NCBI GenBank assembly: GCA_025463005.1
Contig: JAOAPR010000231.1
Location: 1 to 64,000, forward strand
Origin: Bryobacterales bacterium
Lineage (GTDB): Bacteria > Acidobacteriota > Terriglobia > Bryobacterales > Bryobacteraceae
Direction of reading: 5' to 3'
DNA: 64,000 nucleotides
A model generated the notes under the pieces. The model was not told where the DNA came from and did no database searches. It saw nothing but the letters and a program-made list of their open reading frames with translations. Within the stretch, counting starts at the first letter, position 1. Every line of letters begins with the position of its first letter. Made by a program: the position numbers and the translations under genes. This document shows positions 34,410 to 43,060 of this stretch, piece by piece.

Positions 34410-35104
34410 TTGAAAATGCGGGCGAGCATTCTCTTTCGTCGCGCAGTCGGGAAGCGTTCGATGGCATAACGCAGCGTCGTCCGAGGCAGCGCGAGGTAAT
34501 TCTCCTTCAGAAAACTCAGGAGAGCGGGAGCGGATTGCTTTCCCGCTTCGCGCAGCATCCAGCCGACGGCTTTGTGAATCAGATCGTGGTCGTCTGCCAG
34601 CAGAAGTTTAGCGATAGCGAACGTGTCTTCGATCTCGCCAGCTCGAATGAAGGCCAGTGTTGAGATGATCGCAATCCGGCGTTCCCACAGATTACGGGAC
34701 TTCGCTAGACGGTAAAGAATTCTGCGCGGACGCGTTAAGAGATGCTGGCCGACGATGTAGGGAGCGGAGCCATCAACCAGGTCCCAGTTGTTCACGAAGT
34801 TCGTGTGTTTCAAGTAGAAGTCGAAAATGGCTGGCTGGTTTCCGCGTTCGTATTGGGCGACAAGAATCTCGAGCGCGGTGGATCGATGCTCGTGAATCGG
34901 CGATGCCAGCAGCTTTCCGACGTCCGACAGGGACAGGTGGATGTAGCGGTGGGCAATCCGCCGCATTGCGGGGACGGTGAGCCCGATGAAGCGGTCGCCA
35001 TGGCCGTACTGGCCTTTGCCGGTTTTGAGGAACCAGGCCATATTGCGCGCGCGTTCCGGATCGGCTGCGGCAGCGAGTTCTTTTTTTAGGTCCGAGAGTC
35101 GCAT
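34406..35104 (-). CDS. DNA alkylation repair (AlkD-like) glycosylase
   Basis: 232 residues of HEAT-like helices. The family signature NFVNNWDLVDGSAPYIVG (Trp-Asp-Leu-Val-Asp), then WERRIAIISTLAFIRAG and DLIHKAVGWMLREAGK, match AlkD, which removes positively charged N3/N7-alkylated bases. The start is ATG 35104 (MRLSDLKKELAAAA); an open frame upstream runs into repeat B. The stop codon overlaps the stop of the facing gene. Confidence 0.88.
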   Translation of the reverse strand: MRLSDLKKELAAAADPERARNMAWFLKTGKGQYGHGDRFIGLTVPAMRRIAHRYIHLSLSDVGKLLASPIHEHRSTALEILVAQYERGNQPAIFDFYLKHTNFVNNWDLVDGSAPYIVGQHLLTRPRRILYRLAKSRNLWERRIAIISTLAFIRAGEIEDTFAIAKLLLADDHDLIHKAVGWMLREAGKQSAPALLSFLKENYLALPRTTLRYAIERFPTARRKRMLARIFN

Positions 35105-35116
35105 GAACGTCAATCG

Positions 35117-35162
35117 GTGTCGAGAGGAGTCTCGACACGGCACGCAAAAGTGCGTGCGCCAC
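35117..35162. repeat. Palindromic intergenic repeat B
   Basis: GTGTCGAGA-GGAG-TCTCGACAC forms a nine-pair hairpin and GCACGCA-AAAG-TGCGTGC a second; GCCAC follows. It lies upstream of the AlkD-like gene and just after the 3' end of the 2-oxoacid oxidoreductase beta gene. Confidence 0.88.
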
Positions 35163-35171
35163 GGTGGCGCT

Positions 35172-36224
35172 CTATCGGAACTCTTCCTGCAACCGCTCCA
35201 ACTCCGCCGACCCCGGACAGAGCTTCTCGTACGCCAGATCACGCAGAGGCGTGGGCGAGGACTGGCTCAGCTCGTGCATATCCGGCGCGTTGGGGTCGAT
35301 GAACAGAAGTCCAGTGACCACTGCGTTAGCCGGCTGATCATCGAGATACGCCGCCACCTTCCGGCGATCGGTGGGATCGTAATCCTTCGGAACCGCGGTG
35401 AAGTTGACTACGCTGCCGTCGTGCATGGTCACCGCTGTCGTACCCGATTTGGTGATCTGAGCCAGAATCTCGCTCTGCGGCGGCACGAAATCGGCCTGGG
35501 TCGCGCGCAGCGTGTTCTTGCGCGTGTGTTTGTAACTCTTGGTCGAGCCCTCGTGATCGTTGAAGGTCACGCAGGGCGATACCACGTCCACCAGCGCGAA
35601 GCCGCGATGCGTAAACGCCGCCTTCAGAATCGGAACCAATTGTTCTTTGTCGCCCGAAAAACTGCGCGCGACAAAAGTCGCTCCCAGCGCGAGACCCAGT
35701 CGCACCGGATCGATGGGAGCCATCCGATTCGGCTCGCCGCGCTTGCTCTTCGATCCGATGTCCGAGGACGCCGAAAACTGACCCTTGGTCAATCCGTACA
35801 CTCCGTTGTTCTCGAGGATGTATGCCATGCGCAGATTGCGACGGATTGCATGGCACATCTGGCCCAGACCGATGGAAAGCGAATCGCCGTCGCCGGAAAC
35901 ACCGATGTACAACAGGTCGCGGTTGGCCGCGGCCGCTCCGGTGGCGATCGCGGGCATGCGCCCGTGAGCGGAGTTGAAACCGTGCGCTCCGCTGACAAAA
36001 TAAGTGGGAGTCTTGGAGGAGCAGCCGATGCCGCTCAGCTTGGCCACCATGTGCGGCTCGGTATCCAGCTCCCACAGCGCGCGAATCACCGCGGCAGTGA
36101 TGGAATCGTGCCCGCAGCCCGCGCACAACGTGGACATGGACCCTTCGTAATCGCGGATGGTCAGCCCCAGCGAATTCCGCTGCAACGTGGGGTGCGTGGC
36201 GATAGGTTTTGCGATCGACGGCAT
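35172..36224 (-). CDS. 2-oxoacid:ferredoxin-type oxidoreductase, beta subunit
   Basis: 350 residues. TPP-binding subunit: MSTLCAGCGHDSITAAV, LSGIGCSSKTPTYFVSGAHGFNSAHGRMPAIATG, then IGVSGDGDSLSIGLGQ and LENNGVYGLTKGQFSASSD hold the TPP/Mg binding and the cysteines for the [4Fe-4S] cluster. The family decarboxylates 2-oxoacids to acyl-CoA with ferredoxin-level electrons. 2-Oxoglutarate is the most likely substrate, given a citrate synthase gene 2 kb away, but pyruvate or a branched-chain acid is not excluded. It begins 17 bases after the alpha gene. Confidence 0.9.
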   Translation of the reverse strand: MPSIAKPIATHPTLQRNSLGLTIRDYEGSMSTLCAGCGHDSITAAVIRALWELDTEPHMVAKLSGIGCSSKTPTYFVSGAHGFNSAHGRMPAIATGAAAANRDLLYIGVSGDGDSLSIGLGQMCHAIRRNLRMAYILENNGVYGLTKGQFSASSDIGSKSKRGEPNRMAPIDPVRLGLALGATFVARSFSGDKEQLVPILKAAFTHRGFALVDVVSPCVTFNDHEGSTKSYKHTRKNTLRATQADFVPPQSEILAQITKSGTTAVTMHDGSVVNFTAVPKDYDPTDRRKVAAYLDDQPANAVVTGLLFIDPNAPDMHELSQSSPTPLRDLAYEKLCPGSAELERLQEEFR

Positions 36225-36241
36225 GGTCTAAAGTCGCTTTC

Positions 36242-38044
36242 TCAAAGTTGGCTCAAGATCCCCTGAACAACGTGGCGGCTGCTCAAGGGGAATCCTCCGT
36301 ATACTAGAACGCTTCGTAACTTGTCTTTTGCAACGGCAGTTTCAAGAGTGAGGAGCGAGCGAAGCTGCGCGTCGCGGCTCTGCTCCACCACGAAGCAGAA
36401 GTCGTGCTCGGCCAGAAACTTTTCCACCACTTCCCCGAACGGAAATCCGCGCACACGCAGATAATCGGCAGGAGTACCCTGCCGTTCCAGTTGGTCGAGC
36501 GCTTCGCGGACAGCCGGATCGCAGCCGCCCATGGCGATCACGCCAAACCGGGCGCCTTCGCGCCGCAACAACTCCGGTTCCGGGATGAATTTTGCCGCGG
36601 CCGCGTGCTTCTTCTTGAGCCGATCCATCACTTCCTGGTACTCGTCCGGCATTTCGGTGTAGCCGCCGAACTTATTGTGCCCGGATCCGCGGGTGAAGTA
36701 TGAGCCTTTTTCGCTGACGCCCGGCAACGTGCGTGCCGCTACGAAATTCTCGTCCTCGTTGTGATAGCGCTGGAATTTCCCGATTTTCTTTTCCAGATCC
36801 TCGGCGTCCAGTATCCGTCCCCTGTCCGGTCGATATGCGTCGTCCCATGAAAGGCGCGGCACCACCCAGTCATTCATGCCGATATCGAGATCGGACATCA
36901 TAATCACGGGTGTCTGGAAACGCTCGGCCAGATCGAACGCCTTGACCGCGAAATGGAAACACTCGTGCGGATTCGCCGGGAAAAGTAAAATGTGCCTCGT
37001 ATCTCCATGGGACGCGTAGGCGGCCAGGAGCAGATCGGACTGCTGGGTTCGCGTCGGCATCCCGGTGGACGGACCCACGCGCTGGACGTCGACCACCACC
37101 GCCGGAATCTCGGCGTAATAGCCGAAGCCCAGCAGTTCGTTCATCAGCGACAATCCCGGACCAGCCGTCGAAGTAAACGCGCGCGCGCCGTTCCAGGATG
37201 CCCCCAGCACCATGCCGATGGCCGCCAGCTCATCCTCGGCTTGCAGGATCAGGTAATTGTTCTTTCCGGTTTCGGGATCTTTGCGGTATTGCTCGCAGAA
37301 TGCTTTGAATCCGTCCATCACCGATGTGGCCGGCGTGATCGGATACCACGCAGCCACGGTGCATCCGGCGTAGATCGCGCCCAGCGCCGTCGCAGTATTT
37401 CCGTCGATCAGGATTTTGCCCTGATTGCTGTCCATCTTCTCCAGGCGAAAAGGCAGAGGACATTCGAAGTGGTCCTTGGCGTATTGATATCCGAGCTGCA
37501 GCGCCTTGCGGTTGGACTCGTGCAACGCCTTCTTGCCCGCGAATTTCTCCTCCAGCAGCGCGTTGACCACTTCCATGTCGATATCGAGCGTCGCTACCAT
37601 CGCGCCGGCGTAGGCGATGTTCTTCATCAAAATCCGCGCGCGGGGATCCTCGAAATGCTGGTTGCACATTTCGGCCAACGGTACGCCCAGGAAAGTGATG
37701 TCTTCGCGGTGCAGATCGGGATCGAGAGGCCAGGAGGAATCGTACAGCAGGTACCCGCCCGGCCGGACCTCCTTAATATCGCGATCGTAGGTCTGCGAGT
37801 TCATCGCGACCATCAGATCGTAATCCAACGCGCGTGCAGAGTAGCCGTCCTTATTGACGCGGATCTCATACCAGGTGGGCAGACCCTGGATGTTCGACGG
37901 AAACAGATTCTTGCCGCACACGGGAATGCCCATGCGGAAGATCGCCTGCATCAGTAGCCCGTTGGCACTGGCGGATCCGGTTCCGTTGACGTTGGCGAGC
38001 TTGACCGCGAAATCGTTTACGCGAGTACGGAGGACGTCGTGCAT
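36242..38044 (-). CDS. 2-oxoacid:ferredoxin-type oxidoreductase, fused gamma-alpha subunit
   Basis: 600 residues from ATG 38044 (MHDVLRTRVNDFAVKLANVNGTGSASANGLL). The first about 190 residues form the gamma domain (FPSNIQGLPTWYEIRV). The remainder is the alpha domain: GNTATALGAIYAGCTVAAWYPITPATSVMDGF, then ILQAEDELAAIGMVLGASWNGARAFTSTAGPGLSLM and VVVDVQRVGPSTGMPTRTQQSD. It overlaps the end of the flavoprotein gene by 28 bases, and beta follows after 17 bases. These two subunits make the catalytic core. Confidence 0.92.
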   Translation of the reverse strand: MHDVLRTRVNDFAVKLANVNGTGSASANGLLMQAIFRMGIPVCGKNLFPSNIQGLPTWYEIRVNKDGYSARALDYDLMVAMNSQTYDRDIKEVRPGGYLLYDSSWPLDPDLHREDITFLGVPLAEMCNQHFEDPRARILMKNIAYAGAMVATLDIDMEVVNALLEEKFAGKKALHESNRKALQLGYQYAKDHFECPLPFRLEKMDSNQGKILIDGNTATALGAIYAGCTVAAWYPITPATSVMDGFKAFCEQYRKDPETGKNNYLILQAEDELAAIGMVLGASWNGARAFTSTAGPGLSLMNELLGFGYYAEIPAVVVDVQRVGPSTGMPTRTQQSDLLLAAYASHGDTRHILLFPANPHECFHFAVKAFDLAERFQTPVIMMSDLDIGMNDWVVPRLSWDDAYRPDRGRILDAEDLEKKIGKFQRYHNEDENFVAARTLPGVSEKGSYFTRGSGHNKFGGYTEMPDEYQEVMDRLKKKHAAAAKFIPEPELLRREGARFGVIAMGGCDPAVREALDQLERQGTPADYLRVRGFPFGEVVEKFLAEHDFCFVVEQSRDAQLRSLLTLETAVAKDKLRSVLVYGGFPLSSRHVVQGILSQL

Positions 38045-39813
38045 GGGGCTCCTGCGTAAGGAATCATGAGATCGAATTTTTGCATGTCCCACGCCGCCGT
38101 CGGACAGCGCTCGGCGCACAGTCCGCAGTGAACGCAAACGTCTTCGTCCTTCACCATGGCGCGGCCGGTTTGCGGCAGCGGATTCGACGCGTAAATCGCC
38201 TGCGTGAGATTGATCGCCGGCGCCGAAAGTCGCGTTCGCAGATCCGCTTCATCTCCATCCCGGGTGATCGTGAGGCATTGCACCGGGCACACGTCCACGC
38301 AGGCATCGCATTCGATGCAGCGATTCTCGGTGAACGCGGTTTGGATATCGCAATTGAGACAGCGCTGCACTTCACGTGCGGTCTGCTCCGGATCGAACCC
38401 CAGCTCCACTTCAATGTTGAGCTGCTGGAAGCGCTTGGTCAGATCCACGTGCTGCATCTTCTGGCGCTTCGACGGATTGTAGTCGTTGTGGTAGCTCCAC
38501 TCGCTGATCCCCATCTTCTGGCTGATCAGGCTGGAACCTTGCCTGGGCCGGTCGGTAACTGGAACGCCCTGGCAGTGATTGTGAACCGAGATGGCCGCCT
38601 GGTGCCCATGCGCGACCGCCCAGATGATGTTCTTGGGTCCCCAGGCCGCGTCGCCGCCGAAGAAAACTCCGGGACGCGTGGATTGGAAGGTGGTCTCGTC
38701 CACGGCCGGCATGCCCCACTTGTCGAATTCGATCCCCAGATCGCGCTCTATCCAGGGGAAGGCGTTTTCCTGTCCGATCGCCAGGATCACATCGTCCGCG
38801 GGAAGGAATACTTCGTCGATCACGCGGGATTTTTTCGCGTCGGCATCCCATTCGAGCCGCTCGAACTGCATGCCCTTGAGCACACCGTTTTCGACCACGA
38901 AATGCTTCGGCGCGTGATTGATGACGATATTGATGCCTTCTTCCTCGGCGTCGTCCAGCTCCCAAGGCGAGGCTTTGAAGAATCCGCGCGGGCGGCGCGC
39001 CATGACCTTGATGTCTTTTCCACCCAGCCGACGCGAAGACCGGCAGCAGTCCATCGCAGTGTTGCCGACGCCAATGATCAGAACGCGCTCGCCGATCTTG
39101 TCGATGTGACCGAAGGCGACCGATTCCAGCCAGTCAATGCCGATATGGATGCGCGGTTTGTCCTCAGGTGTATCGTGGCGACCCGGTAGATCCAGTTCTT
39201 TGCCCCGCGGTGCCCCCGTGCCGACAAAAACAGCGTCGTAGCCGTCTTTCAGCAGCGCGTCGAGGCTGGTGACGGGCGAGTTGTAGCGAATCTCGACGCC
39301 CATATCGAGAATGACGCCGACCTCTTCGTCGAGCACTCTTTCCGGCAGCCGGAACGATGGAATATTCGACCGCATCAGCCCGCCGGGCTTGTTCTGTTTT
39401 TCGAAGATGGTGACTTCGTAGCCGAGCGGCCTCAAATCATTGGCTACCGTAAGAGATGCCGGACCCGCTCCAATGAGCGCCACCCGTTTGCCGTTCGATT
39501 CCTTGGGGATTTTCGGCAGCAGGTGCGAAATTTCGCCGCGCAGATCGGCTGCCACGCGCTTCAGGCGGCAGATTGCCACGGGGGCTCCATCCAGTCGCCC
39601 GCGGCGACAGGCGGGCTCGCACGGGCGATCGCAGGTGCGGCCCAGAATCGCCGGAAATACGTTGGACTCCCGGTTGACCATGTAGGCTTCCGTGTACTTG
39701 CCTTGTGCAATTAAACGGATGTACTGCGGCACGTTGGTGTGCGCAGGGCAAGCCCACTGGCAATCGACTACCTGGTGAAAGTAATCAGGGTTGCGAACGT
39801 CGCTAGTCTTCAG
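38017..39813 (-). CDS. GltD-like FAD/Fe-S oxidoreductase subunit with CTG start
   Basis: 598 residues if read from CTG 39813. An N-terminal Fe-S region (DCQWACPAHTNVPQYIR, later TCDRPCEPACRRGRLDG) precedes the FAD domain (VALIGAGPASLTVANDL) and an NAD(P) domain (LIIGVGNTAMDCCRSSRRLGG). The C-terminus carries two [4Fe-4S] sites: CIECDACVDVCP and CVHCGLCAERCP. The first ATG in frame (39732) would cut off the conserved Cys segment. CTG 39813 is behind AGGGGA with six bases spacing and follows an in-frame TAG. It likely connects NAD(P)H to the alpha/beta enzyme. Confidence 0.88.
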   Translation of the reverse strand: MKTSDVRNPDYFHQVVDCQWACPAHTNVPQYIRLIAQGKYTEAYMVNRESNVFPAILGRTCDRPCEPACRRGRLDGAPVAICRLKRVAADLRGEISHLLPKIPKESNGKRVALIGAGPASLTVANDLRPLGYEVTIFEKQNKPGGLMRSNIPSFRLPERVLDEEVGVILDMGVEIRYNSPVTSLDALLKDGYDAVFVGTGAPRGKELDLPGRHDTPEDKPRIHIGIDWLESVAFGHIDKIGERVLIIGVGNTAMDCCRSSRRLGGKDIKVMARRPRGFFKASPWELDDAEEEGINIVINHAPKHFVVENGVLKGMQFERLEWDADAKKSRVIDEVFLPADDVILAIGQENAFPWIERDLGIEFDKWGMPAVDETTFQSTRPGVFFGGDAAWGPKNIIWAVAHGHQAAISVHNHCQGVPVTDRPRQGSSLISQKMGISEWSYHNDYNPSKRQKMQHVDLTKRFQQLNIEVELGFDPEQTAREVQRCLNCDIQTAFTENRCIECDACVDVCPVQCLTITRDGDEADLRTRLSAPAINLTQAIYASNPLPQTGRAMVKDEDVCVHCGLCAERCPTAAWDMQKFDLMIPYAGAPCTTSSVLA

Positions 39814-39899
39814 AGTCTATCCCCTGAGATTTGATTTTACAACAACTTGTGGGTCGTGCCCGTGCTTCTGCATGTTAGAATCGGCAATTCGCGAAATTT

Positions 39900-40622
39900 G
39901 TGCAATCAAATAAACAATCCCTGGTACTGCTCCCCGGATTCCTCTGCGATGAAACCGTCTGGAAACAACAGATAGCGGCGCTAGCCGATCTCACCGAACC
40001 GGTCTGCATGGAGTGGGGTCCCGAGCACAATTCGATCCTCGCCATGGCCGAGGCGGTATTGCGCTGGGCGCCGCAGCAGTTCGCGCTTGCAGGCCACTCC
40101 ATGGGCGGCCGCGTAGCGTTCCAGATCCTGCGTATGGCTCCGGACCGAGTGACAAAGGTTGCGCTGTTTAACACAGGATCCGACGCTCGTCCGCCCGGAG
40201 CCGCTGGAGACGACGAAGAACGCCGCCGCCGCGAGTTGCTGGCGATGGCTCGATCCCACGGCATGCGTGCCATGGCCGTCGAATGGCTTAAGGGCATGCT
40301 CCCTTCTTACCGGCAAAGCGATACCACGCTGGTGGAAGAAATCATCGCGATGTTCGAACGCAAATCGCCGGATCTGTTCGAAATCCAGATGCTGGCGCTG
40401 CTCGGCCGCCCGAATGCGACGCCCTTTCTTGCGCAGATCGGCTGTCCCGCTCTGGTGCTGACCGGCTTCGACGACACCTGGAGCCCACCGGCGCGTCACC
40501 TCGAAATGGCGCGATTGATCCCGCTCGCGGAATTGGTTGCGATTCCGAAGTGCGGGCACATGTCGACCATGGAGCGTCCCGAAGCGGTGACCGAGGCCCT
40601 GCGGGTGTGGCTGGAGCGCTAG
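39900..40622 (+). CDS. Alpha/beta-hydrolase
   Basis: 240 residues with a GTG start at 39900. LVLLPGFLCDETVWKQQI is the oxyanion region and the nucleophile elbow is AGHSMGG. The acid is in LTGFDDTWSPP and the His in IPKCGHMSTMERPEAV. No signal peptide, so cytosolic. Substrate unknown (an esterase or thioester hydrolase are equally possible). A candidate -10 TAGAAT lies at 39876-39881, and no Shine-Dalgarno is seen. Its stop shares CTAG with the convergent receptor gene. Confidence 0.88.
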   Translation: MQSNKQSLVLLPGFLCDETVWKQQIAALADLTEPVCMEWGPEHNSILAMAEAVLRWAPQQFALAGHSMGGRVAFQILRMAPDRVTKVALFNTGSDARPPGAAGDDEERRRRELLAMARSHGMRAMAVEWLKGMLPSYRQSDTTLVEEIIAMFERKSPDLFEIQMLALLGRPNATPFLAQIGCPALVLTGFDDTWSPPARHLEMARLIPLAELVAIPKCGHMSTMERPEAVTEALRVWLER

Positions 40623-42958
40623 AATCCGACGTTAAGGCGGATGGCGAAATTGCGCCTCGGTTCAATGGCCGTGCCCGACAGGACTCCCGAAAAGTTGATC
40701 AGGTTCAGGCGGTCGGTCAGATTGAGCACGTCGGCTTGTACGCGTACGGTTTTGCGGTCGGCTTCGAACAGGTTCACGCCAACCGATGCGTCGAGCGACG
40801 CCGAAGGTCGCACGCGTCCGCGCTCGAAATCCACCTTGGCGAGGATTTCCGGACCGTACTGCTGCTGGATGAAACTCATGTTCGAGGGGCCTTCGATTTG
40901 GAATGGCAGCCCGCTGTTGTAGGAACCCGCAAATGCAAACCAAACGCGGGGATGAGGTTCGAATCGCACCCGCGAGCGAAACGTATTGCGCTGATCCTGC
41001 GTGATGGGGAAGGAACCTTGTCCGCTCACTGCGGCGGCGGCATCGTCGCCCAGAAACAGGCCGCCCGCCACCGGAAGAATGCCTGTGCCGGCCATGTTGG
41101 AGTAGCTCACGAAGCCTGAAAACATGCCCCACCGAGGGACCTCGATCTTGGCCTCGTATCCGTGGATTCTGGCTTCGCGGAACGCAATCGGGAAACTTAC
41201 GCCGGTGTTGAGCAGCACGCTGTCATCGGAGAAGTTATTGACCTGCCGGTAATACCAGGTGCCGTCGAACCGCAGCCGGCGCGACAAGCCCTTGCTGAAT
41301 CCGGCTTCGGTGAAATTCCCGCGGCTGGGCCGCAGAGGGATAAAAACGCCCGATCCCCCAAGTTGGTCCACCAGATTCGCGCTGGCGAGCAGGATGTTTT
41401 CGACCGCGGGTTCCTGGAAAATGCGATCGTACGAAGCGCGCAGGACGAGTCCCACTCCGGGAACGTTGTAGGCGATTCCAAGCCGCGGGCTCCACGCGCT
41501 CTCGTCCGCGACGAGCCGGTAATGGTCGAATCGCAGCCCGGCGCTGACGGTCAGGCCGCCGCGATGCCACGTGTCCTGCGCGAATAGTGCCTGATCCCGT
41601 CCGGTTCCGGTTTGCTGAAAGCGGAAACTCCTGGGGAGATCGCTGTCGAAGATACGTACGCCGTTGATCTGGCGCGTGATGATCCGATACCCAAAGTTCT
41701 CGTGAATCGATGTGAACAAGCCGTCCGCGCCGAATTTGAGATCGTGCGAGCCGTGGCTTACGGAGACACTGCCCCCGGCGTATCCTTCCCGAAAGCCCCG
41801 ATTCTGATCCGGCAGGATCGGTGTGGAGAGCGCGTTGCCCCACAGGCGCGCGGAGGTGTCGCGCACCATCCCACGAACCTGCAGCAGCACGTGCGGGCTG
41901 AACTGATGGGTGTGAGAAACCTGGCCCATGGTTTCCGCCGCGGTGCGATCCTGCCGTTGTCCCGCGGACTGCTGGAGCAGTTCGTTCGGCACCAGAAAGC
42001 CTGTGCGCCGCGAGTGCGCGTAGAACCGAGTGGAATCGGTCGACGACCAGTTGCGATCGAAACGGGCGGATCCGCCGCCGCCCGAGCCGTAATTGGTGTA
42101 GTTTTCGAGAACCGGCGGGTCGAGATACCGGTCGGTGGCCATTCCCTCGCTGCTCAAGGAAAAGCTGTTGCGATCGCGGGCGTACTGAACCGTGCCGAAT
42201 CCAGAAACTTGGGAGAAACTGCCGCCCTGCAAGCTCGCCTGGCCGTGCAGGCCGCTCCGTAGATCGTGCTGCGTGTTGATTTCGATCACGCCGCCGAGCT
42301 TGCGGCCAAACTCCGCCGGATAATTGGCGGTCCGCACCGTCATGGACTCGAATTCATCGGCCCCCAAACCTTGTGCGAAGGCCGGCGACCGGTTGTCGTA
42401 CAGGGGAATCCCGTCGATAACGTACTGCACAGCGTATTCCGAGCCGCGCGGGTGAAGGATGCCGTTGGCTTCGAGCAACCAGCCAGGTTGCTGATCGACC
42501 AGGTCTACCAGTGACCGCCCGGGAGCTGAACTTTTGCGCGTTTCCAGCGCATCCGGGCCCACATGCTGTGCGGCGCCAGTGCCCTGCGTGTCGAGCAGGG
42601 TTCCCTCCTCCCGAACCTCCACGGTGGTGTCGGATGCCGCCACCAGCAGCGTGAAGGAGTGCGTTATGGGAAGCGCGGAGCGCACTTCGATCATCAATTC
42701 CTGCGGGGCAAACCCGGGCCGCCCCACTTGTAGCCGGTAGCGGCCAAAAGGCAGCGCTCCGAAGGTATGGGTTCCCTGGGCATCGGTCTGGTAGTCTCGC
42801 CGGACGCCCGCCGAGAGGCTCTCGATCGAGCCCGAGGCTTCCATGGCCGAGCCAGCCTGATCCTTCACATCGATCCGGATTTCGCCGGTCTGAAGCTGGC
42901 CAAAAAGAGTAAGAGCGGATACCAGGAGGCCTGCCAGGCCGTTGCGAAATCGGTTCAT
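40619..42958 (-). CDS. TonB-dependent receptor with carboxypeptidase-regulatory domain
   Basis: 779 residues from ATG 42958 (MNRFRNGLAGLLVSALTLFGQ, a signal peptide). The first domain, about 25-110, is a CarboxypepD_reg/CNA-B-like sandwich (TGEIRIDVKDQAGSAMEASG). A TonB plug follows (VDLVDQQPGWLLEANGILHPRGSEYAVQYVIDG), then a beta-barrel rich in aromatic residues ending in ALRLNVGF-like AIRLNVGF. It would import a substrate across the outer membrane; the ligand is unknown. No partner transporter gene is adjacent. Confidence 0.9.
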   Translation of the reverse strand: MNRFRNGLAGLLVSALTLFGQLQTGEIRIDVKDQAGSAMEASGSIESLSAGVRRDYQTDAQGTHTFGALPFGRYRLQVGRPGFAPQELMIEVRSALPITHSFTLLVAASDTTVEVREEGTLLDTQGTGAAQHVGPDALETRKSSAPGRSLVDLVDQQPGWLLEANGILHPRGSEYAVQYVIDGIPLYDNRSPAFAQGLGADEFESMTVRTANYPAEFGRKLGGVIEINTQHDLRSGLHGQASLQGGSFSQVSGFGTVQYARDRNSFSLSSEGMATDRYLDPPVLENYTNYGSGGGGSARFDRNWSSTDSTRFYAHSRRTGFLVPNELLQQSAGQRQDRTAAETMGQVSHTHQFSPHVLLQVRGMVRDTSARLWGNALSTPILPDQNRGFREGYAGGSVSVSHGSHDLKFGADGLFTSIHENFGYRIITRQINGVRIFDSDLPRSFRFQQTGTGRDQALFAQDTWHRGGLTVSAGLRFDHYRLVADESAWSPRLGIAYNVPGVGLVLRASYDRIFQEPAVENILLASANLVDQLGGSGVFIPLRPSRGNFTEAGFSKGLSRRLRFDGTWYYRQVNNFSDDSVLLNTGVSFPIAFREARIHGYEAKIEVPRWGMFSGFVSYSNMAGTGILPVAGGLFLGDDAAAAVSGQGSFPITQDQRNTFRSRVRFEPHPRVWFAFAGSYNSGLPFQIEGPSNMSFIQQQYGPEILAKVDFERGRVRPSASLDASVGVNLFEADRKTVRVQADVLNLTDRLNLINFSGVLSGTAIEPRRNFAIRLNVGF

Positions 42959-43060
42959 AGGCTCTTTTATCTTAGACATTTTCCGGATTGCACTTGCGCC
43001 GACCCCCGATTGGGACGCTATCATTAATGTTTTCCATCGGAGTGGACGGAATATACATAA

